Notes: generated by a model from the sequence alone, not told the origin. 64,000 nucleotides of DNA from JACCQS01 sp963766765 (GCA_963766765.1 CAVYBR010000002.1:1-64000); one strand, 5' to 3'. Shown: positions 24,154-33,483, counted from the stretch's first letter. Translations and numbers: made by a program.

Positions 24154-26937
24154 TTGCCAGGCAAAGCCCGCGTCAGCGCCATCGCGAAAGAACTCGGCGT
24201 ACCAAGTAAAGATGTTCTCGCCAAGCTGACCGAACTCGGTGAGTACGTGAAGAGTCCGTCCTCCACCGTAGAAGCCCCCGTGGTCCGCAAGCTGCACGAG
24301 GCCTTTCCGGCGCCAGCGCCGAAGGTGGCCAAAGCCGCGAAAGCCACCAAGGCCGCGAAAGCCGCGGCCCCAGAGCCGGCCAGCCCCGTTGCGGCGGCAC
24401 CCCAGACTCCCAGCGCACCGGTTGTCGTTGCCGAGGCCGCGCCTGCGCCAGCACCGGCTCAGCCCGTCGCTGCGCCCGCGCCCGCCGCTCCGGCAGCCGC
24501 GCCCGCTCCGGCACCCCTCGCGGCGCAGGCCGCGGCCCCCGCGCCGGCTGCTCCGTCGACTCCGGCTCCGACCCAGGCCGATCCGGGCGACAACGGCGCC
24601 GCGGGTGACATCCCCCGGCCCATCCCGCGGCCAGGTGCGCGGCCTGCTGGTCCGCGCCCCGGCAACAATCCGTTCGGCGTCGGCGGTGGCTCACCCCCCG
24701 TACGTCCCGGTGCGCCACGCCCCGGCGCTGCTCCGCGCCCGGGCGGCACCGGAGGCCCCGGAGTCGGACGTCCCAACCCCGGCATGGTCCCCGCCCGTCC
24801 GAGCCGACCGGCGCCCGCCGGTGGCCGTGGTCGGCCCGGTGGTCCAGGCGCCGGTGGCCCCGGTGGATCGACCGGTGCCGGTGGCCCCGGCGGCGGTGGC
24901 AACTACCGCGGCGGCGGTGCGCCCAGTGGCCCGGGTGGCGGCGCCCCAGCGGGCGGCGGCGGTTTCCGCGGTGGCCCGGGTGGACGTGGCGGCCGCGGTG
25001 GACGCGGCAGCGGAACTGCCGGTGCGTTCGGTCGGCCCGGTGGGCGCGGTCCAGTTCGTGGCCGCAAGTCCAAGAAGCAGCGCCGTCAGGAATTCGACAA
25101 CATGCAGGCTCCGTCGATGGGCGGCGTTGCGCTGCCCCGCGGCAACGGCGCCGTCGTCCGCTTGCCGCGCGGCGCTTCGCTGACCGACTTCGCCGAGAAG
25201 ATCGGTGCGGACCCGGCGGCTCTGGTGGCGGCCCTGTTCCACCTGGGCGAGATGGTCACCGCGACCGCCTCGGTCAATGACGAGACGCTGGCCCTGCTCG
25301 GTGGCGAGATCGGCTACGAGGTCCAGGTCGTCAGCCCCGAGGACGAGGATCGCGAACTGCTCGAGTCCTTCGACCTCACCTTCGGTGATGAGGAGATGGC
25401 CGAGGAGGACCTCGTGGCCCGCCCGCCCGTCGTCACCGTCATGGGTCACGTCGATCACGGAAAGACCAAGCTGCTGGACGCGATCCGGCGGACCGACGTC
25501 GTCGCCGACGAAGCCGGTGGCATCACGCAGCACATCGGCGCCTATCAGGTCGCGGCCGAGCTCGAAGGCGAGGAGCGACTGATCACCTTCATCGACACCC
25601 CTGGTCACGAGTCGTTCACCGCGATGCGTGCTCGTGGGGCAAAGGTGACCGACATCGTCGTGCTGGTCGTCGCCGCTGACGACGGCGTGATGCCGCAGAC
25701 GGTAGAGGCGCTCAACCACGCGCAGGCCGCCGACGTGCCGATCGTCGTGGCAGTCAACAAGGTGGACAAGGAAGGGGCAAACCCGGCCAAGATCCGCCAG
25801 CAGCTCACCGAGTACGGCCTGGTTGCAGAGGAGTACGGCGGCGAGACGCTGTTCGTCGACGTCTCTGCGACCAAGCGGCTGGGTCTGACTGAACTGCTCG
25901 AGGCCATCCTGTTGACCGCCGATGCCTCACTCGATCTGCAGGCGAACCGCGAACAGGACGCTCAGGGTGTCGCGATCGAGGCGCACCTCGACCGCGGTCG
26001 TGGCCCGGTAGCGACCGTTCTCGTCCAGCGCGGCACTCTGCGGGTCGGTGATTCCATCGTGGCCGGTGACGCCTTCGGGCGGGTCCGGTCGATGCTGGAC
26101 GAGCACGGCGAGAAACTGACCGAGGCGCTCCCGTCGCGTCCGGTCCAGGTGCTCGGTCTGACCTCGGTGCCAAGGGCCGGCGACACGTTCCTGGTCGTCG
26201 ACGAGGACCGGGTGGCGCGGCAGATCGCCGAGCGTCGCCAGGCGCGGATCCGCAACGCGCAGAACGCGGCTTCGCGCAAGCGGGTCAGCCTCGAGGACCT
26301 GGATTCGGCTCTGCGGGAAACCAGCGAGCTAAACCTGATCATCAAGGGCGACAACTCCGGAACCGTCGAGGCGCTGGAAGATGCGTTGCTCAAGATCCCG
26401 GTCGGTGAGGACATCTCGCTGCGGGTCATCCACCGCGGCGTTGGTGCGATCACCGAGGGCGACATCAACCTCGCGATCGCCGACAACGTCATCGTGCTCG
26501 GCTTCAACGTCCGGGCCGAGGGCAAGGCAACCGAACTGGCTGCCCGTGAAGGCATCGACATCCGCTACTACTCGGTCATCTATCAGGCGATCGACGAGAT
26601 AGAGGCAGCCCTCAAGGGGATGCTCAAGCCGGAGTTCGAAGAGGTCCAGCTCGGTACCGCCGAAGTCCGCGAAGTCTTCCGGGTACCCCGGATCGGCAAC
26701 GTCGCCGGGTCTCTGGTGCGTTCCGGAACGATCGTGCGCAACAGCAAGGCACGGCTGATCCGGGACGGCAACGTGGTCGCCGACAATCTGACCGTGGAGT
26801 CGCTGCGCCGGTTCAAGGACGACGCGACCGAGGTCCGGGAGGGCTTCGAGTGCGGAATCGGTCTCGGCTCGTTCAACGACATCAAGGTCGACGACGTCAT
26901 TGCCACCTTCGAGCTTCGCGAGAAGCCGCGCGAGTAG
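24154..26937 (+). CDS. infB: Translation initiation factor IF-2
   Basis: GTPase that brings fMet-tRNA to the ribosome; 927 residues. IF2-N domain at the N-terminus (KARVSAIAKELGVPSKDVLA), then a long low-complexity linker: Ala/Pro-rich (about 50-150) and Gly/Arg-rich (about 200-310). A second IF2-N-like part lies at ~340-385. The G domain has GHVDHGKT (about 431), AGGITQHIGA, DTPGHESF, NKVD and SATK, followed by the C-terminal IF2 domains. The start is a TTG at 24154 with GAGGAG ten bases upstream; KARV at residue 4 confirms it. Confidence 0.97.
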   Translation: MPGKARVSAIAKELGVPSKDVLAKLTELGEYVKSPSSTVEAPVVRKLHEAFPAPAPKVAKAAKATKAAKAAAPEPASPVAAAPQTPSAPVVVAEAAPAPAPAQPVAAPAPAAPAAAPAPAPLAAQAAAPAPAAPSTPAPTQADPGDNGAAGDIPRPIPRPGARPAGPRPGNNPFGVGGGSPPVRPGAPRPGAAPRPGGTGGPGVGRPNPGMVPARPSRPAPAGGRGRPGGPGAGGPGGSTGAGGPGGGGNYRGGGAPSGPGGGAPAGGGGFRGGPGGRGGRGGRGSGTAGAFGRPGGRGPVRGRKSKKQRRQEFDNMQAPSMGGVALPRGNGAVVRLPRGASLTDFAEKIGADPAALVAALFHLGEMVTATASVNDETLALLGGEIGYEVQVVSPEDEDRELLESFDLTFGDEEMAEEDLVARPPVVTVMGHVDHGKTKLLDAIRRTDVVADEAGGITQHIGAYQVAAELEGEERLITFIDTPGHESFTAMRARGAKVTDIVVLVVAADDGVMPQTVEALNHAQAADVPIVVAVNKVDKEGANPAKIRQQLTEYGLVAEEYGGETLFVDVSATKRLGLTELLEAILLTADASLDLQANREQDAQGVAIEAHLDRGRGPVATVLVQRGTLRVGDSIVAGDAFGRVRSMLDEHGEKLTEALPSRPVQVLGLTSVPRAGDTFLVVDEDRVARQIAERRQARIRNAQNAASRKRVSLEDLDSALRETSELNLIIKGDNSGTVEALEDALLKIPVGEDISLRVIHRGVGAITEGDINLAIADNVIVLGFNVRAEGKATELAAREGIDIRYYSVIYQAIDEIEAALKGMLKPEFEEVQLGTAEVREVFRVPRIGNVAGSLVRSGTIVRNSKARLIRDGNVVADNLTVESLRRFKDDATEVREGFECGIGLGSFNDIKVDDVIATFELREKPRE

Positions 26938-26962
26938 CCGCACAGAAGGGCAGGTTCTGGCG

Positions 26963-27310
26963 GTGTTCACCGCGACGATGTGGTGCGACATCCAGCTCGG
27001 TGATGTCGCCTCGCTCAAGGCCAAACGTTCCCTCGTTCGGCCGATCGTGGCCGAGCTCCGTCGCCGCTACGACGTGGCGGCGGCCGAGGTCGGTGCCAAC
27101 GACTTGTACCGGCGGACCGAGATCGGGGTCGCTGCGGTTGCCTCGACCGCCGGACAGGTCGGCGAGGTGATCGACGCATGCGAGCGCTTCGTCGCCGGAC
27201 GCCCTGAAGTCGTGCTGCTCTCCGTACGACGACAGCTGTTAGCGCACACCGACGACCCGACCGGCAGCACACCGACCCAGCACGAAGCTAAGGAGCCCTC
27301 CGATGGCTGA
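26963..27310 (+). CDS. YlxP/DUF503 family protein
   Basis: A 115-residue protein of the small DUF503 family found between infB and rbfA in many Gram-positive bacteria. The family block LKAKRSLVRPIVAELRRRYDV is clear at the N-terminus (split: LKAKRSLVRPIV / AELRRRYDV). GTG 26963 lies 25 bp after infB, and the stop overlaps the rbfA start by 8 bp. Function unknown. Confidence 0.9.
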   Translation: MFTATMWCDIQLGDVASLKAKRSLVRPIVAELRRRYDVAAAEVGANDLYRRTEIGVAAVASTAGQVGEVIDACERFVAGRPEVVLLSVRRQLLAHTDDPTGSTPTQHEAKEPSDG

Positions 27311-27791
27311 TGCGGCCCGAGCCCGCCGACTAGCAGTACGCATCCGAGAGATCGTCGCGTCGACCCTGGAGCATCAGGTCAAGGATCCGCGGCTGGGAAT
27401 GGTCACGATCACCGACGCCAAGGTCACCGGCGACCTGCGCGAGGCAAGCGTCTACTACACCGTGTACGGCAGTGACGCAGAGGTCACCGGGTCTGCCATT
27501 GCGCTGGAGAGCGCCCGCGGCGTCCTGCGCAGCGCGGTGGGCAAACAGACCGGAGTCAAGTTCGTTCCGACGTTGACGTTTGTCAGCGATGCCGTGCCGA
27601 AGACTGCGCAGGACATCGAAGACGCGCTGGCTCGGGCCCGCGAGATCGACGCCGAGGTGGCCGCCAAGCGCAACGGTGCCGCCTACGCGGGCGAACCCGA
27701 TCCGTACCGGCAACCGCGCGTCGAGGAGCGGGATGAGCTCGATGAGGTCGACGAGGACCCGGCCGATCGACCTGCCGACCAACCTGAGTGA
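27303..27791 (+). CDS. rbfA: 30S ribosome-binding factor A
   Basis: Cold-shock and 30S maturation factor of KH-like fold, 162 residues. Family features are VRIREIVASTLEHQVKDPRL, MVTITDAKVTGDLREASVYY and KFVPTLTFVSD. The C-terminal ~50 residues are an acidic tail. Its stop codon lies in the left arm of a long inverted repeat. Confidence 0.95.
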   Translation: MADAARARRLAVRIREIVASTLEHQVKDPRLGMVTITDAKVTGDLREASVYYTVYGSDAEVTGSAIALESARGVLRSAVGKQTGVKFVPTLTFVSDAVPKTAQDIEDALARAREIDAEVAAKRNGAAYAGEPDPYRQPRVEERDELDEVDEDPADRPADQPE

Positions 27792-27836
27792 AGGACGCCG
27801 TGTATCAGACCTATTGGCCCAAGGCGTCCTTCACTC
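27786..27836 (+). terminator. 14-bp perfect inverted repeat after rbfA
   Basis: GAGTGAAGGACGCC (27786-27799) is exactly repeated in inverse at 27823-27836, with a 23-nt loop. The rbfA stop codon is inside the left arm. It is strong enough to end the nusA-rbfA transcript, although no T-run follows. Only this one copy of the repeat was seen in the window. Confidence 0.6.
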
Positions 27837-27863
27837 GGTTCGACACCGTCAGCTGACCAGCCG

Positions 27864-29165
27864 ATGTCCGCTCAACGCGGCGTACTCGCCCTAGCGGCCC
27901 CGGCGCTGGTGGTCCTCGCCGCAGAGCCGCTCTACCTGCTGGTCGATACGGCAGTGGTCGGACATCTGGGTGGGACGGCGCTGGCGGCTCTGGCTCTGGG
28001 CGGCGGTGCGCTGACGGTCACCGCATTCCAGTTCAACTTCCTTGCATATGGCACCACCGGAAGGGCTGCCCGTCGTTACGGCGCCGGAGATCCGGTCGGA
28101 GCTCGCAGCGAGGGTGTACAAGCCAGCTACCTTGCGCTGGGCATCGGGTTGGTCATGCTCGTCGCCTTTCAGGTCTTTGCCGGTCCGATCACCCGGGCGC
28201 TGGCCGGGGGAGCGGGTCCGGTTGCCGCAGGAGCAGAGCAATGGCTGCGCATCGCCAGCCTCGGCGCCCCGCTGGTCCTGCTCACGCTTGCCGGCAACGG
28301 TTGGATGCGCGGCGTCCAAGAAACCCGGCGGCCGCTGCGATACGCCTTGCTGGCAAACGCGACGAGTGCGGTGCTGTGCCCGATCCTGGTGTACCCCCTC
28401 GATCTGGGCTTGGCCGGCTCAGCACTCGCCAACGTCATCGGTCAGGCGATCGGTGCGGCCCTGTTCGTCGCCGCTCTCCTGCGCGATACGCAGAACCGCC
28501 GACTCCAGCCAACGATCCTGCGTGCGCAATTGCTTGTCGGACGCGATTTGGCGATCCGCACGTTCGTGCTGCAAGGGTCGTTTCTCACCGCCGCGGCAGT
28601 GGCAGCGCGAATGGGCACCGCCCAGATCGCCGGACACCAGATCGCTTTGCAACTGTGGTTCTTCCTTGCACTGGTCCTGGACAGTTTCGCCATCGCAGCG
28701 CAATCCCTGGTGGGGGCGAGCCTCGGCGCCGGGCGAGTCTCCGAGGCACGGGCGACGGCCTGGCGGGTCGCGCGGTACGGGCTGGCGACCGGCACGCTGG
28801 TCGGTCTGGTGTTGCTGCTGGGCCGGGACCCCATCGTGTCGTTGTTCAGTTCCGACGGTGCCGTGCTGGACCAGGCTCGACATGTGTGGTGGTGGTTTGT
28901 CGTGATGCAGCCCATGGGCGGGCTGGTGTTCGCGCTGGACGGGGTTCTGATGGGCGCAGGAGACGTGGGCTTCCTGCGGACTCTGACGATCGCCGCCGGT
29001 GTGCTCGGCTTCCTCCCGTTGGTCCTGCTGAGTATTCCGCTCGGGTGGGGGCTGCCCGGAATCTGGTTCGGGCTCACCGCATTCATCGTGATCCGACTCA
29101 TCGGCATGTGTTGGCGCGTACGAGGGGAAGCCTGGGCGCTGGGGTCAGCCCGGATGTCCACCTGA
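27864..29165 (+). CDS. dinF: MATE-family efflux protein (DinF type)
   Basis: A 433-residue multidrug/oxidant extrusion antiporter with about 12 hydrophobic segments. The N-terminal half has APALVVLAAEPLYLLVDTAV and the second half TAQIAGHQIALQLWFFLALV, both DinF-branch patterns. In M. tuberculosis dinF (Rv2836c) also lies close to rbfA, with the nanoRNase gene between; that gene is absent here. Confidence 0.9.
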   Translation: MSAQRGVLALAAPALVVLAAEPLYLLVDTAVVGHLGGTALAALALGGGALTVTAFQFNFLAYGTTGRAARRYGAGDPVGARSEGVQASYLALGIGLVMLVAFQVFAGPITRALAGGAGPVAAGAEQWLRIASLGAPLVLLTLAGNGWMRGVQETRRPLRYALLANATSAVLCPILVYPLDLGLAGSALANVIGQAIGAALFVAALLRDTQNRRLQPTILRAQLLVGRDLAIRTFVLQGSFLTAAAVAARMGTAQIAGHQIALQLWFFLALVLDSFAIAAQSLVGASLGAGRVSEARATAWRVARYGLATGTLVGLVLLLGRDPIVSLFSSDGAVLDQARHVWWWFVVMQPMGGLVFALDGVLMGAGDVGFLRTLTIAAGVLGFLPLVLLSIPLGWGLPGIWFGLTAFIVIRLIGMCWRVRGEAWALGSARMST

Positions 29166-29187
29166 GGTCCTGTGTCACAGTGGCGCG

Positions 29188-30036
29188 GTGCCCGAGCCGC
29201 TGACCTCGCCCCCCGAAACCGCTGAACGCCTGCTCGGACTGCTGCGCGACTCCGGTGGCGTGGTCGTCGCGTTCTCGGGCGGTGTCGATTCGGGAGTCGT
29301 GCTCGCAGCGGCTGTTCGTGCTCTGGGGGCGGCCCGGGTCATTGCCGCCACGGCGGTCTCGGGAAGCCTGCCGGCCGAGGAGTTGGCAGCCGCCGCGGAA
29401 TTCGCTCATGCGCTCGGCGTTGCGCATGTGACGCCGAGCACGGACGAGCTGTCCCGTCCGGGCTACCGGGCAAACGACGGGGACCGCTGCTACTTCTGCA
29501 AAGCCGAACTCCTCGATGTCCTCCTGCCGTTAGCCGCCGAATTCGGGCTGCCGCGGGTAGCGACCGGCACCAACGCCGACGACCTCCGGGCCGGCTTCCG
29601 GCCGGGCATCCGCGCCGCCGCCGAGCGCGGCGCGATCCGTCCGTTGGCCGACGCGGGACTGACCAAGGACGACGTACGAACGATTGCGCGCCAGTGGTCA
29701 CTGCCGCTGTGGGACAAGCCCGCCGCCGCGTGTCTCTCGAGCCGAATCGCCTTCGGCATTGAGATCACGCCTCATCGCTTGGCCAGGGTCGACCGAGCCG
29801 AGCGCGGACTTCGATCTGCCCTGCACGCGGCAGGACTGCACTCCCGCGATCTCCGAGTGCGCGATCTCGGCGACACCGCGCGGGTCGAGGTCGACGCCTC
29901 GCTGACCGCCACCCTCGCCGCGCGGCCTGACCTGTTGGCCGAGGTCGTCGGATTTGATCGGGTCGAACTGGATCCCGCTGGGTTCCGCTCCGGAGCGATG
30001 AACGAATTGCTTCCCGACCCCGACCGCTTCCGCTGA
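29188..30036 (+). CDS. larE: LarE, ATP-dependent sulfur transferase of nickel-pincer cofactor synthesis
   Basis: A 282-residue PP-loop protein. The ATP pyrophosphatase motif is FSGGVDSG (residues 29-36). The sulfur-donor cysteine equivalent is Cys182 in WDKPAAACLSSRIAFG. A further CxxC pair is present at Cys101/Cys104 (RCYFCKAELLD). L. plantarum LarE uses one sacrificial Cys, while other LarE proteins use three Cys to hold a [4Fe-4S] cluster; the three here suit the cluster type (inference). Its partner larB lies 0.5 kb downstream on the other strand. larC and larA are not in the window. Confidence 0.9.
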   Translation: MPEPLTSPPETAERLLGLLRDSGGVVVAFSGGVDSGVVLAAAVRALGAARVIAATAVSGSLPAEELAAAAEFAHALGVAHVTPSTDELSRPGYRANDGDRCYFCKAELLDVLLPLAAEFGLPRVATGTNADDLRAGFRPGIRAAAERGAIRPLADAGLTKDDVRTIARQWSLPLWDKPAAACLSSRIAFGIEITPHRLARVDRAERGLRSALHAAGLHSRDLRVRDLGDTARVEVDASLTATLAARPDLLAEVVGFDRVELDPAGFRSGAMNELLPDPDRFR

Positions 30037-30051
30037 ACTCGAACTGCTCGG

Positions 30052-30447
30052 TCAGTCGCGTGGACTGAGCACGCAGAACTCGTTGCCCTCGGGATCGGCC
30101 ATGACGATGAAGCCGGCATCGGTCGGCTGCCCGACCTGAACGCGCTTGGCGCCAAGAGACTCCAGCCGCGCGACTTCGACAGCCTGGTCGTCGTGTGCCC
30201 GCGGTGCGAGATCCAGGTGCAGGCGGTTCTTGATCTCCTTGCCCTCCGGAACCGAGACGAACACCAGCCCCGGACCGTGTTCCTCCACCGGAATGCTGTC
30301 GGCTTTGGTCAGCGCATGCGGCGGGACGATCACCGCCTCGTCGGCAGCTTCGTAGACGAGCTGCCAGCCCAGGGCCTCGCCCCACCAGCGGACTTGGGCC
30401 GCCACATCCGCACAGTCCACGACGACCGAATACCACCGCACACTCAC
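30052..30447 (-). CDS. VOC-family (glyoxalase/bleomycin-resistance fold) protein
   Basis: A 131-residue single-domain VOC protein starting at GTG 30447 (VSVRWYSVVVDCADVAAQVR). It shows WWGEALGWQ, LHLDLAPRAHDD (His as a metal ligand) and the C-terminal VMADPEGNEFCVLSP typical of the fold. It lies downstream of larB on the same strand and convergent with larE. The substrate is not known. Confidence 0.88.
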   Translation of the reverse strand: MSVRWYSVVVDCADVAAQVRWWGEALGWQLVYEAADEAVIVPPHALTKADSIPVEEHGPGLVFVSVPEGKEIKNRLHLDLAPRAHDDQAVEVARLESLGAKRVQVGQPTDAGFIVMADPEGNEFCVLSPRD

Positions 30448-30504
30448 AGAGTTCCCCTCTCGCGCCCGGGATGTTCTTCGACCGGGGCATCCTCTCGCCG
30501 ACCA

Positions 30505-30519
30505 CCGACATTTTGTCGG
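30505..30519 (-). terminator. Short hairpin between larB and the VOC gene
   Basis: CCGACA-TTT-TGTCGG, perfect 6-bp arms, in the 123-bp gap between the larB stop and the VOC start on the minus strand. It may be a weak terminator or an operator for the VOC gene. Confidence 0.35.
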
Positions 30520-30570
30520 CGTCCACACCCCGGCCAGCGTGGCGGGCCGCTTGGCATGTGAAGGCTCGCG

Positions 30571-31308
30571 TCAGTCGACGAAATCCGGGCGGCTTCGCCG
30601 CAGCACCTTGACCGCGAAGGCTGCTGCACCAAAGCCGTTGTCGATGTTCGTGACGACGATGCCCGGCGCGCACGAGTTGAGCATCGTCAAGAGCGCGGCA
30701 AGGCCCTCGAAGGCAGCGCCGTACCCGACGCTGGTGGGGACCGCGACGACCGGGGTCGAGATGAGTCCGCCGACGGCGCTGGCCAGCGCGCCGTCCATGC
30801 CCGCGACCACGATGACCACATCTGCGGCCTCGAGCCTCGCCCGCACCGCGAGGAGCCGATGCAGACCGGCCACACCCACGTCCTCGATCCGCGTCACCGC
30901 AACTCCGAGGGCCGTGCAAACGAAGGCGGCCTCGGCTGCCACGGCGGCATCGGACGTGCCGGCGGATACCACCACCGCCCGGCCGACCTGTGCGGCGACG
31001 GGACCGATCCGGGCGCAGCGCCCCAGCGGATCGATGTCGGCATCTGGCCAACGGAGCCGAATCCTGCCCGCGACGTCGGCGTTGACTCGGGTGGCCAAGG
31101 CGACCTGGCCGGAGTCCACCAGTCCGGCCAGGCAGTCCACCACCTGATCCGGGGTCTTCCCCTCGGCGTACACGATCTCGGGCAGGCCGGTGCGCTCGGC
31201 CCGGTCTATGTCGAGCCGGGCGAACCCGAGATCGAGCGTGGCGTCCCGGCTCGGGCCGTCGGGGCTGGGCGCATTCCGGCTGGGCAGATCCTCAGTCACG
31301 GATGCCAT
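30571..31308 (-). CDS. larB: LarB, nickel-pincer cofactor biosynthesis carboxylase/hydrolase
   Basis: A 245-residue PurE-like protein. LarB carboxylates nicotinic acid adenine dinucleotide and hydrolyses it to the pyridinium dicarboxylate mononucleotide used by LarE. The N-terminal extension has ERTGLPEIVYAEGKTPDQVV, typical of LarB. The PurE-like core has VVVSAGTSDAAVAAEAA and VVIVVAGMDGALASAVGGL. The end NIDNGFGAAAFA is also characteristic. ATG 31308 is close to the divergent truB start. Confidence 0.92.
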   Translation of the reverse strand: MASVTEDLPSRNAPSPDGPSRDATLDLGFARLDIDRAERTGLPEIVYAEGKTPDQVVDCLAGLVDSGQVALATRVNADVAGRIRLRWPDADIDPLGRCARIGPVAAQVGRAVVVSAGTSDAAVAAEAAFVCTALGVAVTRIEDVGVAGLHRLLAVRARLEAADVVIVVAGMDGALASAVGGLISTPVVAVPTSVGYGAAFEGLAALLTMLNSCAPGIVVTNIDNGFGAAAFAVKVLRRSRPDFVD

Positions 31309-31330
31309 GGTGCCGGGTCAGGGAGAATCA

Positions 31331-32215
31331 GTGCTCGTGACCTCCGCCGGCCCCGATGGGCTCACCATCGTCGACAAGCCGCAGGGCCTCACTTCGCATG
31401 ACGTGGTCGCCCGGATGAGGCGCTTGGCAGACACCCGCAAGGTCGGCCATGCCGGGACGCTGGATCCGATGGCCACCGGTGTCCTTGTCGTCGGACTGGG
31501 CCGCGCCACCCGCCTGCTCGGCTATGTGTCCGGGCATGACAAGGCCTACACAGCGACGATCCGATTGGGGGTCAGCACGGTCACCGACGACGCGGAGGGT
31601 GAAGCGATCGCATCGACAAGCACGGCCGGCATCGACGAGGCCGCCATTCGGGCCGGGCTACAGAGCCTGACCGGGGACCTCGAGCAGGTGCCCTCGTCGG
31701 TGAGTGCGGTCAAGGTCGCCGGTCGCCGCGCGTACTCCCGGGTGCGCGCTGGGGAGGAGGTCACGCTCAAACCCCGCGCCGTCACCGTCTCCGAACTGGA
31801 CCTGTGTGAGCTCCGCCGCCCGACCGCGGACACGATCGACCTGGACGTCACCGTCGTCTGCACAAGTGGCACCTACATCCGCGCCTTGGCCCGAGACCTG
31901 GGGGCGGGACTGGGCGTCGGCGGCCATCTCACTGCGCTGCGCCGTACCCGGGTGGGGCGGTTCTCCATCGAGCAAGCTCGCACCCTGGAGGAGCTGGGCC
32001 CGCGGCCGATCACCCTCGACCTGCCCGCCGCCATCCGGCAGACGCTGCCGAGCCTGACTGTGGATGCCGAGACTGCCCGTGCGCTCGGATACGGCCAGCG
32101 GGTGCGGGCGCAGGGACTGGCCGGGGTTTACGGTGTGTTCGACCCAGCAGGGAGCGCGGTCGCCCTCGTCGAAGACCTCGACGGACAAGCTCGCGCGGTC
32201 GTCGGCTTCACCTGA
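31331..32215 (+). CDS. truB: tRNA pseudouridine(55) synthase TruB
   Basis: Makes pseudouridine 55 in the T-loop of tRNAs; 294 residues from GTG 31331 (GTG 31337 is an alternative; GGGAGA lies 4-10 nt upstream). The catalytic motif is GHAGTLDPMATGVLVVGLG (Asp nucleophile). Further blocks are DKAYTATIRLG and VVCTSGTYIRALARDLG, and a C-terminal PUA-like domain follows. The frame is open upstream to 31190, but that part overlaps larB on the other strand. Confidence 0.95.
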   Translation: MLVTSAGPDGLTIVDKPQGLTSHDVVARMRRLADTRKVGHAGTLDPMATGVLVVGLGRATRLLGYVSGHDKAYTATIRLGVSTVTDDAEGEAIASTSTAGIDEAAIRAGLQSLTGDLEQVPSSVSAVKVAGRRAYSRVRAGEEVTLKPRAVTVSELDLCELRRPTADTIDLDVTVVCTSGTYIRALARDLGAGLGVGGHLTALRRTRVGRFSIEQARTLEELGPRPITLDLPAAIRQTLPSLTVDAETARALGYGQRVRAQGLAGVYGVFDPAGSAVALVEDLDGQARAVVGFT

Positions 32216-32352
32216 TCGGCCGACAATGGCGAAAAGTGCCGCGGACCGGATGCACACCCACTCGCGCGACACCGGGTCAGCGAACCAGCGTTAACCTTGC
32301 AGCAGCCCAACCATCCAGCCAACCCACGAACCTCTCAACCAAGAAGGCTCCC

Positions 32353-33483
32353 GTGACCGACATCCTGGCCCGTCCGACTCAGCTCTCCGCCGACTTGCCG
32401 CTGCAGGTTGTGCCGTCGGCCAGTCCCGTGGACGCGGTACGTCGGGCCGAGATCCTTGCCGACCCCGGATTCGGGCGGTTCTTCACCGATCACATGCTCT
32501 CTATCACGTGGACGCGTGACGAGGGTTGGCACGACGCGGTCCTGGGCCCGTTCACGCAGTTGCAGCTGCACCCGAGTGCGGCAGTGCTGCACTACTCGCA
32601 AACGATTTTCGAGGGCCTGAAGGCGTTCAATCTCGACGACGGCGGGCTCGCGGTTTTCCGACCAGACTCCAACGCCGCCCGTTTCCGGCGCTCTGCGGAG
32701 CGGCTGGCCATGCCCGCGCTGCCGCAGGATGCCTTTGTCGCCGCCATCGACGCGCTCGTGACCATCGATCGAACTTGGGTGCCCTCCGGTGGCGACCGGA
32801 GCCTGTACCTGCGCCCGTTCATGTTCGCCACCGAGGCATTCCTCGGCGTGCGACCGGCCCACGAATACCTCTGTCTGTTCATCGCCTCGCCGTCGGGTCC
32901 GTACTTCCCGCAGGGGGTGAAGCCGGTGACGGTGTGGCTGTCGGAGGATTTCGTCCGCGCCGCCCCCGGTGGCACCGGTGCGGCCAAGACGGGCGGCAAC
33001 TACGCAGCGAGTCTGCTCGCCCAGGAGCAGGCGGCGGCCGAGGGTTGCGATCAGGTCGTCTGGCTCGACGCGGTCGGTCGCACCACGGTGGAGGAGATGG
33101 GGGGCATGAACCTGTTCTTCGTCGTACGGGACGGCGAGCGAGTCGAACTTGCCACTCCCGAACTCACCGGCACCTTGCTGGCCGGGATCACCAGGGAGTC
33201 GGTGATCGTGCTCGCCCGCGACCATGGGTATGAGGTCTCCGAGCGCCGGATCACCGTCGACGAATGGCGCTCGCGCGCGGCTGACGGGTCATTGACCGAA
33301 GTCTTCGCCTGCGGGACCGCGGCCGTGATCACACCGATCGGCAAGGTGCGCAGCAAAGGCGGGGACTTCACGATCGCCGACGGCGAGCCCGGACCGATCA
33401 CGCAGGCACTGCGCGAGGAACTACTCGCCATCCAACACGGCAGCGTCGAAGACCGGCGCGGCTGGATCCACCGGATCGGCTAG
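32353..33483 (+). CDS. ilvE: Branched-chain amino-acid aminotransferase
   Basis: Class IV PLP aminotransferase for the last step of Leu/Ile/Val synthesis; 376 residues. LHYSQTIFEGLKAFN and YLRPFMFATEAFLGVRP are family blocks. The PLP lysine lies in GGTGAAKTGGNYAAS. VWLDAVGRTTVEEMGGMNLF (split: VWLDAVGR / TTVEEMGGMNLF) and FACGTAAVITPIG complete the fold. GTG 32353 was chosen because family proteins start shortly before LPL(Q)VV; the upstream open frame has no Shine-Dalgarno. Confidence 0.94.
   Translation: MTDILARPTQLSADLPLQVVPSASPVDAVRRAEILADPGFGRFFTDHMLSITWTRDEGWHDAVLGPFTQLQLHPSAAVLHYSQTIFEGLKAFNLDDGGLAVFRPDSNAARFRRSAERLAMPALPQDAFVAAIDALVTIDRTWVPSGGDRSLYLRPFMFATEAFLGVRPAHEYLCLFIASPSGPYFPQGVKPVTVWLSEDFVRAAPGGTGAAKTGGNYAASLLAQEQAAAEGCDQVVWLDAVGRTTVEEMGGMNLFFVVRDGERVELATPELTGTLLAGITRESVIVLARDHGYEVSERRITVDEWRSRAADGSLTEVFACGTAAVITPIGKVRSKGGDFTIADGEPGPITQALREELLAIQHGSVEDRRGWIHRIG

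Noticed and set aside
24389..25183. Second-frame 264-codon ORF and several antisense ORFs across the infB linker
   Set aside because: Products are Arg/Pro/Ala-only; they follow from the repetitive Gly/Pro/Ala codons of infB.
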